NCBI RefSeq assembly: GCF_016802725.1
Contig: NC_052679.1
Span: forward strand, 23,121,561-23,185,560
Source of the DNA: Solenopsis invicta
Taxonomy: Eukaryota > Arthropoda > Insecta > Hymenoptera > Formicidae
DNA: 64,000 nucleotides
Reading direction: 5' to 3'
Both the position numbers and the translations under genes were made by a program. The notes below the pieces were generated by a model. The model was given only the letters and a program-made list of their open reading frames with translations, was not told the DNA's origin and ran no database searches. This document shows, in pieces, positions 1 to 11,555 of the stretch (the first letter of the stretch is position 1; every line of letters begins with the position of its first letter).

Positions 1-1946
1 CTTGTCAAGTTTATGGAACATGTAGACAGAATTAAGTAAGTTAATATATTTTTTTAAGTAAATTAAGTTAAAGTTAAATTTTTGTTGTTGTACACAGAGA
101 AATTTTTAACTTAAGAGGCAAGTTAAGAAATTAAAGTTTACATATTTCAAAAATAACTAGTTAAAGTTAAAAATTAAATCATTTAAAATTAACTTTATTC
201 TTTTACTTTTAACATTTTAACTAGTTACTATACCGATGAAATTGTTCAAAAATAACACTAATCCTGCGTGTAGGTAACAAAACTGCAATTATTTTCATTT
301 TCGCATACGATTTGAGAAAATATGAAAAAAATGTTTGATTTACTTAAGTCAAATTGACTTGTTCAAGTTAATCGAAGCGTTAATGAAGCGACGATGAGCT
401 AATTCAAACTAGTCAAAAGTTGGCATTGCGAATAAAAGTAATCATGTTGAAATATACACCAATGTAGTGCTTTTTAATTGTTCCTTTCATATCCATAATT
501 AATTATCAACTTAATATTAATAATGCTATTGCACAAAACTTTTTATTGAGCAAATAACTTTATTTACACTTATTTTTTTTAAAAGCTGTTCTTATAAAAT
601 AATTGCCCCTCAATCGCTTTTTTTATTGCTATTATTGGATTTTTATTTTATAAAGCAAAAGTTTTAATTAATATGTTTCAATTGAAATAATATGTATTTT
701 CAACAAAAAAAGAAGCATATCAACAATTTAATCGATTATTTAATATTTTTTTGCGATGAGCATCAAGGCTACCGCACACAGAAAAACATAAACACACACT
801 AAGACTTAAATAGTAAGCAGCATGTCACTTCTATCTACTCAGACGGCACGCATATCTGTTATTTAAAAAATCTCTTAATTTTCTAATAAATCAATTCTTA
901 AAACGTTTTAAAAAGATGCCTAAGACTAGAGTTTTAATTAGAAAAAGATGTTTAAAAAACTTTTAATTTAAGATGTCTTTTAGTTGTTTTTAAAACGTCA
1001 TAACGTTGTCTAGGAATATACCTTGGTATCTTTATAACTATATTCTTTATCTTTTTCTAATTTTCAGAAGTAGAAAAAGATAAAAGGTAAATTGAACTAA
1101 GGTTAAAGTCAATTTATATTGACTTTAAGGTTGAGATAGAAAACTCATTTCCAACAATGTAGATTAACTTTCACCTCAGTTTAACTAACTTTTTATCTTT
1201 TTCTAATTTTTAAAACTAGAAAAAGATAAAGAGTAAATTAAATCGAGATCAAAGTTAATTTACATTGGTGAAAACGGACATTAAGCCGGTTAATCATAGT
1301 AAAAAATTGTCGGCAACGTACGATTAACATTTTAAAATTCTCAACCGCGACTGATTAGCTTGTTTACTGTTCAAATTCTAAACATTTTGCTTTTTTTTTT
1401 TTAAGTTTTTCCGTATGTGATGGTCGTTAATCATTTTGTGGCAGTGGTTACCGGCAATTATATTTCACATAATTACTTTCAAGCTGCACATGCACGTTTG
1501 CATAAACATGCTTATGTAAAGTCTATCGGGACATCTAGATGACAAAACTGAATTTATCGCAAATACAATACATACATACCGTTCCGGTTGACTTGGCGAG
1601 TATACTTGACAAGTATATTTGAACGTGTGTGACTGATTGTTTCTGTAAAAATTCGCTCATGGGAATTAATTAGAATTTTGCAATTAATTAGAAAAGAATT
1701 TTCCGCAATATTGTGAAAATAATAGATAAAATTGAAAAAATAAATAAATTTAAAGACCGATTATCTTAAGAGATAAAGAAATGTTTTTTAAATAAATAAA
1801 AGACACATGATTATCGTAGTCGAAATGCATGTATGAAAATCGAGCAATTACGATGCAACGCGCGGTTTGTCCGAAGATACAGCCCAGCAAACACTATTGT
1901 AAAATACAGTTATGAAACTACTAGTCATAATTTCCCACTTAACAAT
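1..1946. other. AT-rich gene-free flank
   Basis: No open frame with protein-like composition is visible on either strand. Bases about 20-250 are rich in AAGTTAA and ACTAGTTA words and resemble 8270-8730 and, in the opposite orientation, 60700-60980, so they are probably a decayed copy of a dispersed AT-rich repeat. A small palindromic repeat (1159-1264) lies inside. The remainder shows nothing I can name. Confidence 0.5.
1159..1264. repeat. Small palindromic MITE-like repeat, copy 1
   Basis: The left end reads TGTAGATTAACTTTCACCTC and the reverse complement of the right end reads TGTAAATTAACTTTGATCTC. Both arms continue through TTTATCTTTTTCTA, so the unit folds into one long imperfect hairpin of about 106 bp. 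Related copies occur at 8096-8202, 53572-53670 and 55740-55826. A related half-unit lies just upstream (about 1045-1140). No transposase is encoded; the superfamily is unknown. Confidence 0.6.
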
Positions 1947-2306
1947 CAGAGCCGTAGCTAGAACGAATTTTTGTGAGGGTGCCTGGGGAAAAGTAGAGGG
2001 TGCTTACAATTTAATCAAAATAATATTTTAGGATATTAATTTAAAGACTTTTTAAAAAACTAAAAAATAAAATATATCAATATGAAAATTACAAAAACAA
2101 AATAATATATTATATCTACGTATAAATAAAAAAAAAACGTTTTACATTGCATTTATGCATACAAATACAATAATAAACTCTCAACATTAAAAAAAATGAA
2201 AGATTGTGTAAAGGTATATTAGTCGTTATTTGTTCTGTTTAGAGGGTACCAAAAGAATGTTGGAGGATGCCGGACACCCTCTGGCACCCCTCTGGCTACG
2301 GCCTTG
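1947..2306. mobile_element. hAT-like MITE (360 bp)
   Basis: Terminal inverted repeats are CAGAGCCGTAGCTAG at the left and, on the reverse strand, CAAGGCCGTAGCCAG at the right, both leading into GGTGCC. The flanks are TTAACAAT (1939-1946) and TCAACAAT (2307-2314), an 8-bp target duplication with one mismatch. An 8-bp duplication and CA-starting termini suit the hAT superfamily. The interior is AT-rich and non-coding, so it would depend on a transposase supplied elsewhere. Confidence 0.75.
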
Positions 2307-2500
2307 TCAACAATATAACTGTTATGTAACACTCTCGCCAATAGTTACGTTGTTGAGTGAAAAATTGTAAACCAGTAAACAATTTTATAACTGTAACTTG
2401 GAAAAACAGGCGAAAGAGATTGATATACAGAATTTAATATTCGGTACAATAATAATTTTTTATTACGTCATTTCGCAAATTCCGCGATACGCATGTTTTA

Positions 2501-2912
2501 AGCCCGCTTTACACGAGTCATGATTTGCGATAAAATTCGAGACAAAATTCTGTTAACTTTACACGTTATGCAGTTACAAATGGCACGTGAATTATTCATA
2601 AGACATATGATTAAAGCACAGCATATAAATATCTATGAATTGTAAATGACATAAACTTAACCTACTGCCACAGGTAATTTTTGTCCTACTGCTTCTTACA
2701 TGTATTTCTTAATAACCACGTTATATTTTTTAATAACCCAACTATGTCAAAGAAACAATCGAATATTACATAATTTCAAATAAAATTATGATTCGTGTAG
2801 TATAGCAATTTTTTCCCATTTACAATTATATTCATAATTTGATATATAAAATTATAGAAAGAATTCTGTCTTGAATTCTCTGTCGCATATTATAAATTGT
2901 ATAAAGTGAGCT
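2501..2912. mobile_element. MITE with ~55-bp TIRs and TTA target site
   Basis: The left end AGCCCGCTTTACACGAGTCA and the reverse complement of the right end AGCTCACTTTATACAATTTA align imperfectly for about 55 bp, both passing through TGCGA and an AATTC-rich stretch. TTA stands on both sides (2498-2500 and 2913-2915), as expected for PIF/Harbinger-type insertion. The 412-bp element has no coding capacity. The TIR divergence suggests an old copy. The superfamily is inferred from the target site only. Confidence 0.6.
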
Positions 2913-2934
2913 TTATTATGAAAAGATAGATTAC

Positions 2935-3889
2935 GACTTTATTATAACTTCGGCGACGATTATAACTTCGGCGTAAGTCGGGGGCCGTGTAAACGTAGTA
3001 AATGTGAAGAAAGCGAACCATCACGTTTTAAGCGATGAAAAGTTTGTTTGAAGCGATGTGTTCGAATCTTTTAGAACATATGTTTTTATCCAAACCACGA
3101 AATTGCCCTGCCTTCACCGGACGAAACTAACAGAGACGCGATGTTTTGGTCACAAAGTCGCAGAAAATATATGATACATCTTTCATACATCGCTGTAAGA
3201 GGTAACCAAATTATAATTTGCATGTGTTAATTAACATTCTCTCTAATTATGTTTTAACCGAATAGAACTGTACATTTTGTCTAGCAAGAATTTTATGTAT
3301 ACAAAACAGTAAATACCGATCTTGATTTATCAAAATTGGTCGGTCATTTCTGTCATCAGAAATTTGGTTGTTAGTTACGTGATAGCTACATGTCAAGCAT
3401 GTTTCAAACCAGTTTTAAGACCGTCGCTGCACGTCACAGTGCTTGTTTCTGGTGCAGGCAGGGTGATTTATTAATATACTTTTAAGAATTGTCGCTCGCT
3501 GATGTTGCCCGAGAAAAACTGCAATAATTCTCACTTCTTCTCGCTCTACTTCAAATAAGAAAGGATCGCGTGAAATATCTGCTTCGCGAACAATTAGATA
3601 GCCACCGCTTCGGCACACCCGCGATTCATTAATCGTAAGACTCGATCGATCACGCGGAACGACCAATCGGTGATTTTCGCAACTGCTGACTAATTGAATG
3701 GTCGAACGACAGCGCCTTCCCCCAATCCGCGTCCTGTCGCGTTCCGCGGAGCAATGCAGCTCGGCCAGCCATGCGCCTCGCGAACGTAAACAAGACGCAA
3801 CTGCGTACGTAAACAGCTATTACGTACCGCAATACGTTTCCATTGTAAAATTTTCTTAAATTCTTTCCGAACGATTTTCACTTGACAAA
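2935..3889. other. Intergenic stretch with a GC-richer islet (about 3480-3840)
   Basis: A 19-bp unit (ATTATAACTTCGGCG core) is repeated twice near 2941-2973. Bases 3480-3840 are clearly richer in G+C and CpG than their surroundings, which may mark a regulatory region or a non-coding exon. The short open frames here (at most 83 codons) have no recognisable domain and no splice-consistent extension. Function is unknown. Confidence 0.3.
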
Positions 3890-4354
3890 CTCTCTTAATT
3901 TAAATCAGTGAAAACTCACTGATTTGCAGTGCATATTCACTGTTTGCTGCAGTTATAAGTATACCACTGCGAATCAGTGAATACTCACTGTTTGTACCAG
4001 TGACATTGCCTCGTCACTGTCTAAATCAGTGAGTTTCCAATAACCTGTATAATTACTCACAGTAGTTACGTCTTCAGCATTAATCGACTATTATTAATGT
4101 GCATATTAATACTTACCTCGGGGCTATGAGTTCATGATGTAAAACACAAACTGGACATACACCACTTGTCAAATAGAGTACAAAATCAAAGTCGACCTTA
4201 TACCGCCGGACAAACGCATTTATAATCGGATAAACGCATTTTGGCGGGATTTCACTATTTCATCAGTGAATTTGTCATAGTTCACTGATTGTTTAGTGAA
4301 ATATTGAGTCTCTGATGGAATCAGTGAAAATTTCACTGATTTAAATTAAGAGAG
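3890..4354. mobile_element. MITE with CAGTGA subterminal repeats (465 bp)
   Basis: Termini are CTCTCTTAATTTAAATCAGT (left) and the same sequence in inverse orientation at the right. The interior carries many TCAGTGA/TCACTGA words in both orientations, resembling arrays of transposase-binding sites. The same termini, diverged, bound a second copy at 5863-7642. No open frame of note and no clear target duplication. Confidence 0.65.
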
Positions 4355-4382
4355 AACAATGTTACAACCATATTAGACGGAC

Positions 4383-5655
4383 CGAGGGGAAATTCACAGC
4401 CGGCATTGGTGTACAAAATTTCGGCAGTGGACTGCCGAAAAAAGTAAGCAGTGACCTATAATATTGACGGCATTGTCGTCAGTGGTTGGGGAGTGGTGAG
4501 CTCACTTCAGAGTCGGTTTTTCGATCATGGGGTTGAGCACAAAAATTTTTTCTTGCATATTCCGAAAGTACATAAATAAAAGAATATTTTAAGCCTATAA
4601 TCAATTTTATAATTGCTTTCTTTCTGGTAGTTTACTCTTGTACCTGAACGGTGGGGTGCTCACTTCAGGGTCGGTTTTTCGATCACGTGGTTGAGCACAA
4701 AAATCTGGTCTTGCATATTTCGAAAGCACATAAATAGGAGAATATTTTAAGCCTATAATCAGTTTCAGAATTGCTTTCTTTCTGGTACTTTACTCTTGTA
4801 CCGTTAATGTGTATTCGTACTTTCGGGACGATTTTCTGGTCGAAGAGATTGAGTACGAACATTTATTTATATATCGTTGGAAAGCACATAAAAAGCACTT
4901 AATTCTAGTGTATTTATTTTTTTATTTTATTAATTATTTATATGAGTTGGTGCTGGCTTAACGTTAAGCTGGCACCCCCACCTTCAATCTCATTTTCCTG
5001 CTAAACCGCTCGAGCACAAAAATTTCAAATAGGGTACATAATTAGCACATAAAAAGCACTTAATTTTGGCATAAGTGGCGTTTCGATTTTTTGTGGTGGG
5101 GGTGCTAACTTAACAGACATTGTTATTTTTAGTATTCTATTGTTTGAAGTTAGGTATACCTATGCATAAGACATCACATAATAATGTGCAATTACAGTAA
5201 AATGTATAGAATTTTTAAAGAAGAATGTTTAAAATTTATTTTGATTACAAACAAATACAATATCAAGGTCATTATTTTGATTATTTTTATTATTATTTTT
5301 AGTGTTCCATTGTTTGAAGTTATATGCATAAGACAGCACATAATAATGTGCAATTACATTAAAATGTATAGATACAGTTCGTAAATAAAATTTTTGGAAG
5401 TTTTTTGTATAATTGTGTAGAATACTTCGGGAAAGCTTTAGAATTCTTGTGCAGGCATTGGCGTATGATAATGGGCACGCGGTAGTGTTCATAATTGCAT
5501 GGCATTGCCTTAATTTTAATATAGGATTGACGGCATTGTAGGCATTGACTAACAATAAGCATTGTCGGCAGTGTACAAAAATGTCGGCAGTGTTTTACAG
5601 CAATGCCAAAAATCGGCATTGGTGTACAAAATTTTGGGTTGTGAATTCCCCCTCG
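4383..5655. mobile_element. Non-autonomous DNA transposon, 1273 bp, 8-bp target duplication
   Basis: The left terminus is CGAGGGGAAATTCACAGCC and the right, read inversely, is CGAGGGGGAATTCACAACC (17 of 19 identical). AGACGGAC stands immediately outside both ends (4375-4382 and 5656-5663), a perfect 8-bp target duplication; a 9-bp reading is possible because the next base is also shared on one side. GGCATTG and GGCAGTG words cluster inside each end. The interior is made of decayed tandem repeats and has no transposase. The superfamily cannot be fixed: hAT, P, MULE or another with 8-9 bp duplications. Confidence 0.75.
4500..4802. repeat. Tandem duplication, ~158-bp unit
   Basis: Two adjacent copies start with GCTCACTTCAG at 4500 and 4658 and share most bases through TCTTGTACC. 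More diverged relatives follow at about 4811-4900 and 4980-5065, sharing GCACATAAAAAGCACTTA. A separate pair of about 75 bp (5131-5205 and 5297-5370) shares TGCATAAGACA and AATAATGTGCAATTACA. All lie inside the 1273-bp transposon. Confidence 0.75.
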
Positions 5656-5862
5656 AGACGGACCTGATAAACCAATCCCAATAAACCTTGATCCCGCTAT
5701 TTACCTAGATTATTATTTAAGAGCTTGTTTGCCTTTTTATGTTATAACTTACTTATGACCTTTATCTGTAACCTTTTCTAAAATTCCTGTCCCCACAAAC
5801 ATTTTATGAGTCACGTTTTCAAGTTTCTTGCAACACATGTACCGATCCTCAAATTCTTCCTT

Positions 5863-7642
5863 CTCTCTAAATCAGAATCAATGTTTTATTCATTGAAGAA
5901 ATTCGGTGAATAGTCTGATTTCAGTGCTTTACCCAGCAAATACCGAGTATAACATAAACATAACACATGTATATATTATATTTAGTGTTTGCTGGATACT
6001 TATAACTGTATCAATCAGTGATATATTCTCTATAATCTTTCAGTGACAAAATATGCTGATTTTTATGAATGAAGATAATCTTTATATAGTAGTATTTTAT
6101 GTATATTTTCTTACGCAAAGAAATGATATAATCCCACACAGCACACTTTATTCTGGGGATATCCCAAATTGTTCCAGATTGGCAAAGGCGGATATTCCAC
6201 CACGGATATTCTAATAGATTGCATCCGGGATGATCTAAGACGATATTGTGAAATATTATAAGAAATCATAAGATATCTAATTAATATCTTAAGTTATACT
6301 ACCATATCTTTTAGCTTTGCATAGTACCAAATAATATAATTTTGTAATATCAACAGATTATTTCTAGCACATAACACGTATCCTTTAAATATTATTTTTT
6401 ATAAATATCTTGGCGGAAAAATTTCTGCTAAGATATTACATATTTTATAATAAAATGTAATTGATTATGAAATAATATTTATAAAACTTGTTGAACTGAC
6501 TTTACAAATATACGTTAATAAACAGTAAATATTTATTGCAAAAACTGGTCTTCTCGTAATTTATACCACATGCTATTCCGCATATGTGAAAATCAGTGAA
6601 AACTAACTTTATAATACGTATAAAAAATTTATTTATAAAACTTTATATTTATTTATTTTTATTTATGAAAAAAATGTATTTTAATTATAAATATTTTATC
6701 TTTCTGCAGCCAACATATATTAAATTAATTTATCATAAATATGTATCTATAAACATCAAATTTCATAGATTATTTCATAGATTATCATGAAGTGGCGCTC
6801 CCTGTACAATCTTTCACGTCAAGCAACGTTGACAACGTTATAAATTGGATGAGCGAGAAAAAAACCAGATACGTGTTAATTATAGTTTAATGTAGTGTCA
6901 CTGAAAAATTTATTAAAGAACGCACAAAAAACTACAAAATTAAGAAAAGTGTTACAATTCTAGCATTTTTATGTACATTTTTGTAGAATGTTTTAAAGTG
7001 CGTATAGAATTTCATAGATTCTGATAATTATTTTTTGTATTTTGTAATATTTTTTACTTTTTTTTAGAATTTTGTAGACTTTTTTCCATCGGGATATTTT
7101 TATATAGATATATTATATATGTATATAAATCATTCAATATCAAATATGTGTACGACAGTGAATGCTGTATTGAAATATTTGTGATATCTCATGAAGTTCT
7201 TGAACATGTCGACCAAGGCGTCCGTAGGCTCTTACACGTGCGAACATTTATATATCTCCTACATAACTGAAATCGTCCAGGGACATGTTATTACCCTATA
7301 ATAGCATCCGTCGGATATCCCTGGGATAAAGTGTGCTACATGGACCTTCTTATTGTACCGAGGAACTCATTTCATTTGTGAAACAATTTTTTTTTATGTT
7401 CTAGCAATCCTAGTGTGAAGTTTCACAAGTGAATTATAATCTTTATTTAGTTTTATTTTTTGTCAAAAATACTTTTGAGATAACTGTGGCTTGAGCAATC
7501 AGGCTTTATTTTGAGTTTATTTGGATCTTCGATGAAATAGAGTTCATCAAACCAGGAAAACAGTGAAGACACACTGATGATCAAATTTATAAATATAGCA
7601 CCTCAAATCAAAATACGATTCCACTGATTTAGATTTAGAGAG
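5863..7642. mobile_element. Interrupted MITE, same family as 3890-4354
   Basis: The left end CTCTCTAAATCAGAATCA and the inverted right end CTCTCTAAATCTAAATCAGT match the termini of the 3890-4354 element. Once the nested element at 6140-7337 is excluded, about 580 bp remain, close to the 465 bp of the other copy. It is non-coding. The nesting means the host MITE inserted first. Confidence 0.6.
6140..7337. mobile_element. Nested DNA element, ~1.2 kb, with GGGATATCC-type TIRs
   Basis: The left end reads AGCACACTTTATTCTGGGGA followed by TATCC; the inverted right end reads AGCACACTTTATCCCAGGGA followed by TATCC. These strong 25-bp inverted repeats bound about 1198 bp of very AT-rich sequence. The longest frame inside (6596-6790, 64 codons) looks like low-complexity AT and not a transposase. 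The target duplication is unclear (only short CA-rich flanks). Family unknown. Confidence 0.65.
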
Positions 7643-8095
7643 TTCTCTTTAGGAAACCAATCGATATTTTCAATTTGGTAACTGAATACTTTATATTATT
7701 GGAAACAATGTTTTCTATCTCTATATAAAAATCCCTCATAATCAGAGGAATTTTTTTTTTTTAGCTAATCTTTATAGTCGCCTTTCGTAGCTGTCATACA
7801 TCTATTTCATAATACTTGCTCTAAATATAGTTTGTAAGAATTGTAAAAGTTCTTTATTTACTTTAAATATTACGTAGAATTTCGCTCGTAACACAACGCG
7901 CTGCACAAACATTGAAAAGTGCCGATTTATCATCACCACGAAATAGTTAACGGCCGTCACATACGGAAAAACGTAAACGGTACATAGAACTCGAACGGTA
8001 AACAAATTGATCAGTCGTAGTTGAGAATTTTAAAATGCTAATAGTACGTTGTTGACAATTCTTTACTGTGATTGACCGGCTGAGACATTCATCTT

Positions 8096-8202
8096 CACCA
8101 ATATAAATTAACTTTAATCTCGGTTCAATTTATCTTTTATCTCTTTGTAGTTCTCAGAAAAAGATAAAGAGTAAGTTGTAAAGATAACAAGATATATTGG
8201 TA
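8096..8202. repeat. Small palindromic MITE-like repeat, copy 2
   Basis: Begins ACCAATATAAATTAACTTTA with ATCTCGGTTCAA next and ends in an inverted ATATTGGT. It shares the ATTAACTTT..ATCTCGGTT arm and the AAAAAGATAAAGAGTAA arm with copy 1 at 1159-1264. Its right arm is degraded. Confidence 0.5.
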
Positions 8203-8269
8203 AAAATAAACATAGCTTTTCTTACTATTTAACTTCCAGAATTAGAGATAAGTTAACATAATTTTTTAA

Positions 8270-8730
8270 CTAGATTAAATTAAAATTAATGGCTTATACA
8301 ATTAATTTAGTTATGTTAAAAGTTATATGAACAAAAAATTAATGCAATTAAAAACGTTAAAATTAAATTAACTTAAGTTATTAAAAGTTAATTTTGAAAA
8401 GAATTATTTATATTAAATTAGAAATTCGTAAAGTTAGATTATACGAAACTATTACAATATGGATTATCAACCAATTTTTAATATTTTATTTGTAAATTAA
8501 GTTTATATGAAATACGAGAGAAGTATCGTTTTTTTTATGTAGGAATGTATTTTTTTTCTTACAATTTTTTTTACATAAGTCATAAATGTTTAACTTAGAA
8601 AAAATAATAATAAATTAAAGTTTGTGTTTCACAAATAACTAGTCAAAATTAAAAATTCAATTATTCAAATTTTACCAACAATAAGTTAAAAGTTATTAAC
8701 TTTTAATTTTTTCACTAGTTACTACTTAAT
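8270..8730. repeat. AT-rich dispersed repeat, copy 2
   Basis: Shares long runs of words such as AATAACTAGTCAAAATTAAA, and TTTTCACTAGTTACTA, with bases 20-250 and, inverted, with 60700-60980. Boundaries are approximate because the sequence is almost wholly A+T. Probably an old non-autonomous element; no coding capacity. Confidence 0.4.
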
Positions 8731-8948
8731 CCTGTTTAAATCTTATTATGTGTGTATTTTTTTTTTATACGATGACCTTAATCAAGCTCATTGCAAAATA
8801 AATACCGAATATTCTGTTAAACTGTCAATATATCGATTTTTTTTGTTTCAAATACTTGATTTGCATTTTATTCCAATTGAAGAGAAAACGATGGATAAAT
8901 TGTATACATACATCGAAAGGGGTGTGAAATACATATCCAAATAAAAGC

Positions 8949-8951
<3 letters not shown>

Positions 8952-8992
<41 letters not shown>
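8952..8992. repeat. (AG)n microsatellite
   Basis: About 20 uninterrupted AG units. Confidence 0.95.
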
Positions 8993-8995
<3 letters not shown>

Positions 8996-10793
8996 AATCT
9001 GAATGTAACAAAGTAATAATTTGTAATTTCCATCGTCGCGATTTTATTCTGTTGAAGAGATAAAATTTCCTCGAGCAGTGTCGAGCGCTTAGATAAATTA
9101 TCTATATGAAAATCAAATAAATTATATGTAAATGTATTTTAGATAAAGGAAAGATGATTTAATTTTACTTTATCTAGATAAAAATAAATTTATATAATTT
9201 CATCTAGATAATGTTTAGATAATATTGAGCAAAACAATTTAAAGTGTGTGAATCATTTGTTCATATTTTTATTTCTAAATATTTCTTAAAAATAAAAGTT
9301 TTTCACATAATTAAATCTGACAAAAAAATGCTTGTCTTTAGATTTGAATTAATAAAAATTAAAGTAAATTAAAAATTAAGACGAATATATCTATAACTCA
9401 CATTGTACAATGATTAATAAAATTCTTTGTAAAAGTTTTCAAAGTTTATAGTTTTGGAGCAATTTTTATATTGCACTACTAATCATCTGGGCAATTTGGG
9501 TTACGTTTCTGGTTTCGATATACGAATACATACACTGTCAGTACTAAAACTCTGGTTATGTATACCATAGATTTTCAGTACCAGCAGTGAATTTTGAAAC
9601 GCAATCCTATTGTTATTCATTTGAATAAAAAATTTTTAAAAATGAATGGAATTTTGGAGATCGAGATTAAAAGCACTAGTTCATTCTCGTTATTGTTTAC
9701 TTAGATAATTTGAAAAGGCAACAGTTTTTATCTAAAATAAAGTAATATATATTGACATAACCTAGATAAAAATAATATTAAACTGTTTTTTTTTAATTGA
9801 TTATTTAGATAATTATCTAAATAATTTATATAGATAACGCGGCAAACACTTCCCGCGAGATATTTGCCTCGAGAGATAGCCATCGCCTTTAAACGCGACT
9901 TCTTTGTCACGAGAATCAATCGACAATAATTATTGTCCGACAATGGAGCTTTTTTCCGATGTATCGCGCCACATACGTCTGGATCGAGCAATGCAGTAAT
10001 AAACAAAGCAACTCACGCGATTCGAATAATAATACATGGACCGGCGACCTTGTGTATTCACCGCTGCGCATACGAATACTTATAAGCAACATATCTATAT
10101 GAAATATCAATATAATATGTAAATGTCGAATATTTTGATATTTACGTATCAAATTTTAATGAATTGCTACTTCTCCGTGCGCTCTCGGCATCATTTCGTT
10201 GATTTATAGTTTATAACAAGGATTGGCAAAGTTTTTCCGTTTGAGATCAAATAATAAATATTTTAAACTGTGCTGGATGAAATAACAAAATCAAAAATAT
10301 TGTGTAGATACTTACACAATAAGAGACAAAACAATTTTATAGAAATTCCTCGAGAAATTCAAAATGTAATAATAATAATCAAATGGGTTGCAGAAATACA
10401 TACAAAAGGCCTTAGCTTACTGACCCATGGTCTAAGACTCTAAGATAATAAATGTTTTCGCTGAAGCGAAATCATAGGCTTAGGAGCGAAATCACTTAGC
10501 AATTTAATGGAAATGTATCGAATCCTGATTTAACAAAACAGATACATTGTAATTTTATATGTATTCATATATAATCGCAGCATAAATTATTCTTTTCTTG
10601 ACCTATTAAAATGAAATAACTTCACGAGATATAAAAATGATAGTAACAAATTAATTATCACATATTGATCAAGACAAAGATAAACTTCGTTTTTTAATAC
10701 ATTAGATCTCATAATTTAAATTGAGTAACTCAAATTTTCATTTAAATTTCCATTAGACGAAATAATTTTTGTAATTATTAAAATTTCTTGTAA
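8993..10793. other. AT-rich gene-free stretch
   Basis: Contains many TTAGATAA/TTATCTAA words between about 9090 and 9840 on both strands, consistent with a decayed inverted-repeat element whose ends I cannot place. Bases 9840-10160 are somewhat richer in G+C. The two minus-strand frames there (at most 92 codons) show no domain. No gene is seen. Confidence 0.35.
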
Positions 10794-11021
10794 ACACGGA
10801 AAGAACAATTTTATTGCAGCATCTAAAAATTTTGCTAGAAATAGATCAGAAAATAATTTCATTAGGGACCATCAAAATAATTTGCATGATAATATTGCTG
10901 AAAACAGTTTCAATATTCTCAATTCAATTCAACAACTCAATTAAATATCCCATACAATTTTTTTATAATTAAACATAATTCTTTTTATATTTGTAGTTCA
11001 GCAAAACTGTTCTGTCCGTGT
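10794..11021. mobile_element. MITE with ACACGG termini (228 bp)
   Basis: The left end ACACGGAAAGAACAATTTTA and the inverted right end ACACGGACAGAACAGTTTTG agree at most positions. The interior is AT-rich and non-coding. The CACGGA terminus recalls the three-copy family in the attractin introns (26756, 33323, 38842), but the interiors are not obviously related. Confidence 0.6.
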
Positions 11022-11524
11022 AATGATGAATTTTTTAATATTGACAAATGCCTACAATGCGTGTAATATTTATACATAAAACAAAATTAATTTTGCACCC
11101 AATAACTGATAACAGATCGATAAATAATAAATATTGGTTAATTTTAATCTCTTATAATTAAAAGCTATTGCAATATTTCCCGATATTTTCCATTCAAGGT
11201 TCTTGGCTTTATTTTTAAAATACCATACGTGAATTCAAATATATAACATAATAACAAGAATCACTTGCTCTGATTTTCGAGAAAAATAGCACATCGCATT
11301 TGACAGGGATAAATAAGCACACGCAGACATGCACGGTTGAGTTTATATATATCAATTTTATTTAAACAATATCTGTTTTATTTGATATAATACAATATGT
11401 ACCATTCGTCTGCTCACGCTCGCACGACGCGTTCGTAATAATTCTCTACGCGTTCTAACTTCTAGCACAAAAATACGGGCATAATTTGAAGTCGCCTATT
11501 CACGATCTTGCACACTTTCGTACA

Positions 11525-11555
<31 letters not shown>

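Noticed and set aside
4500..5370. Regular short repeats resembling a CRISPR-like or satellite array
   Set aside because: Units are few, long, diverged and inside a transposon of an animal genome; not a CRISPR array and too short to be a satellite.
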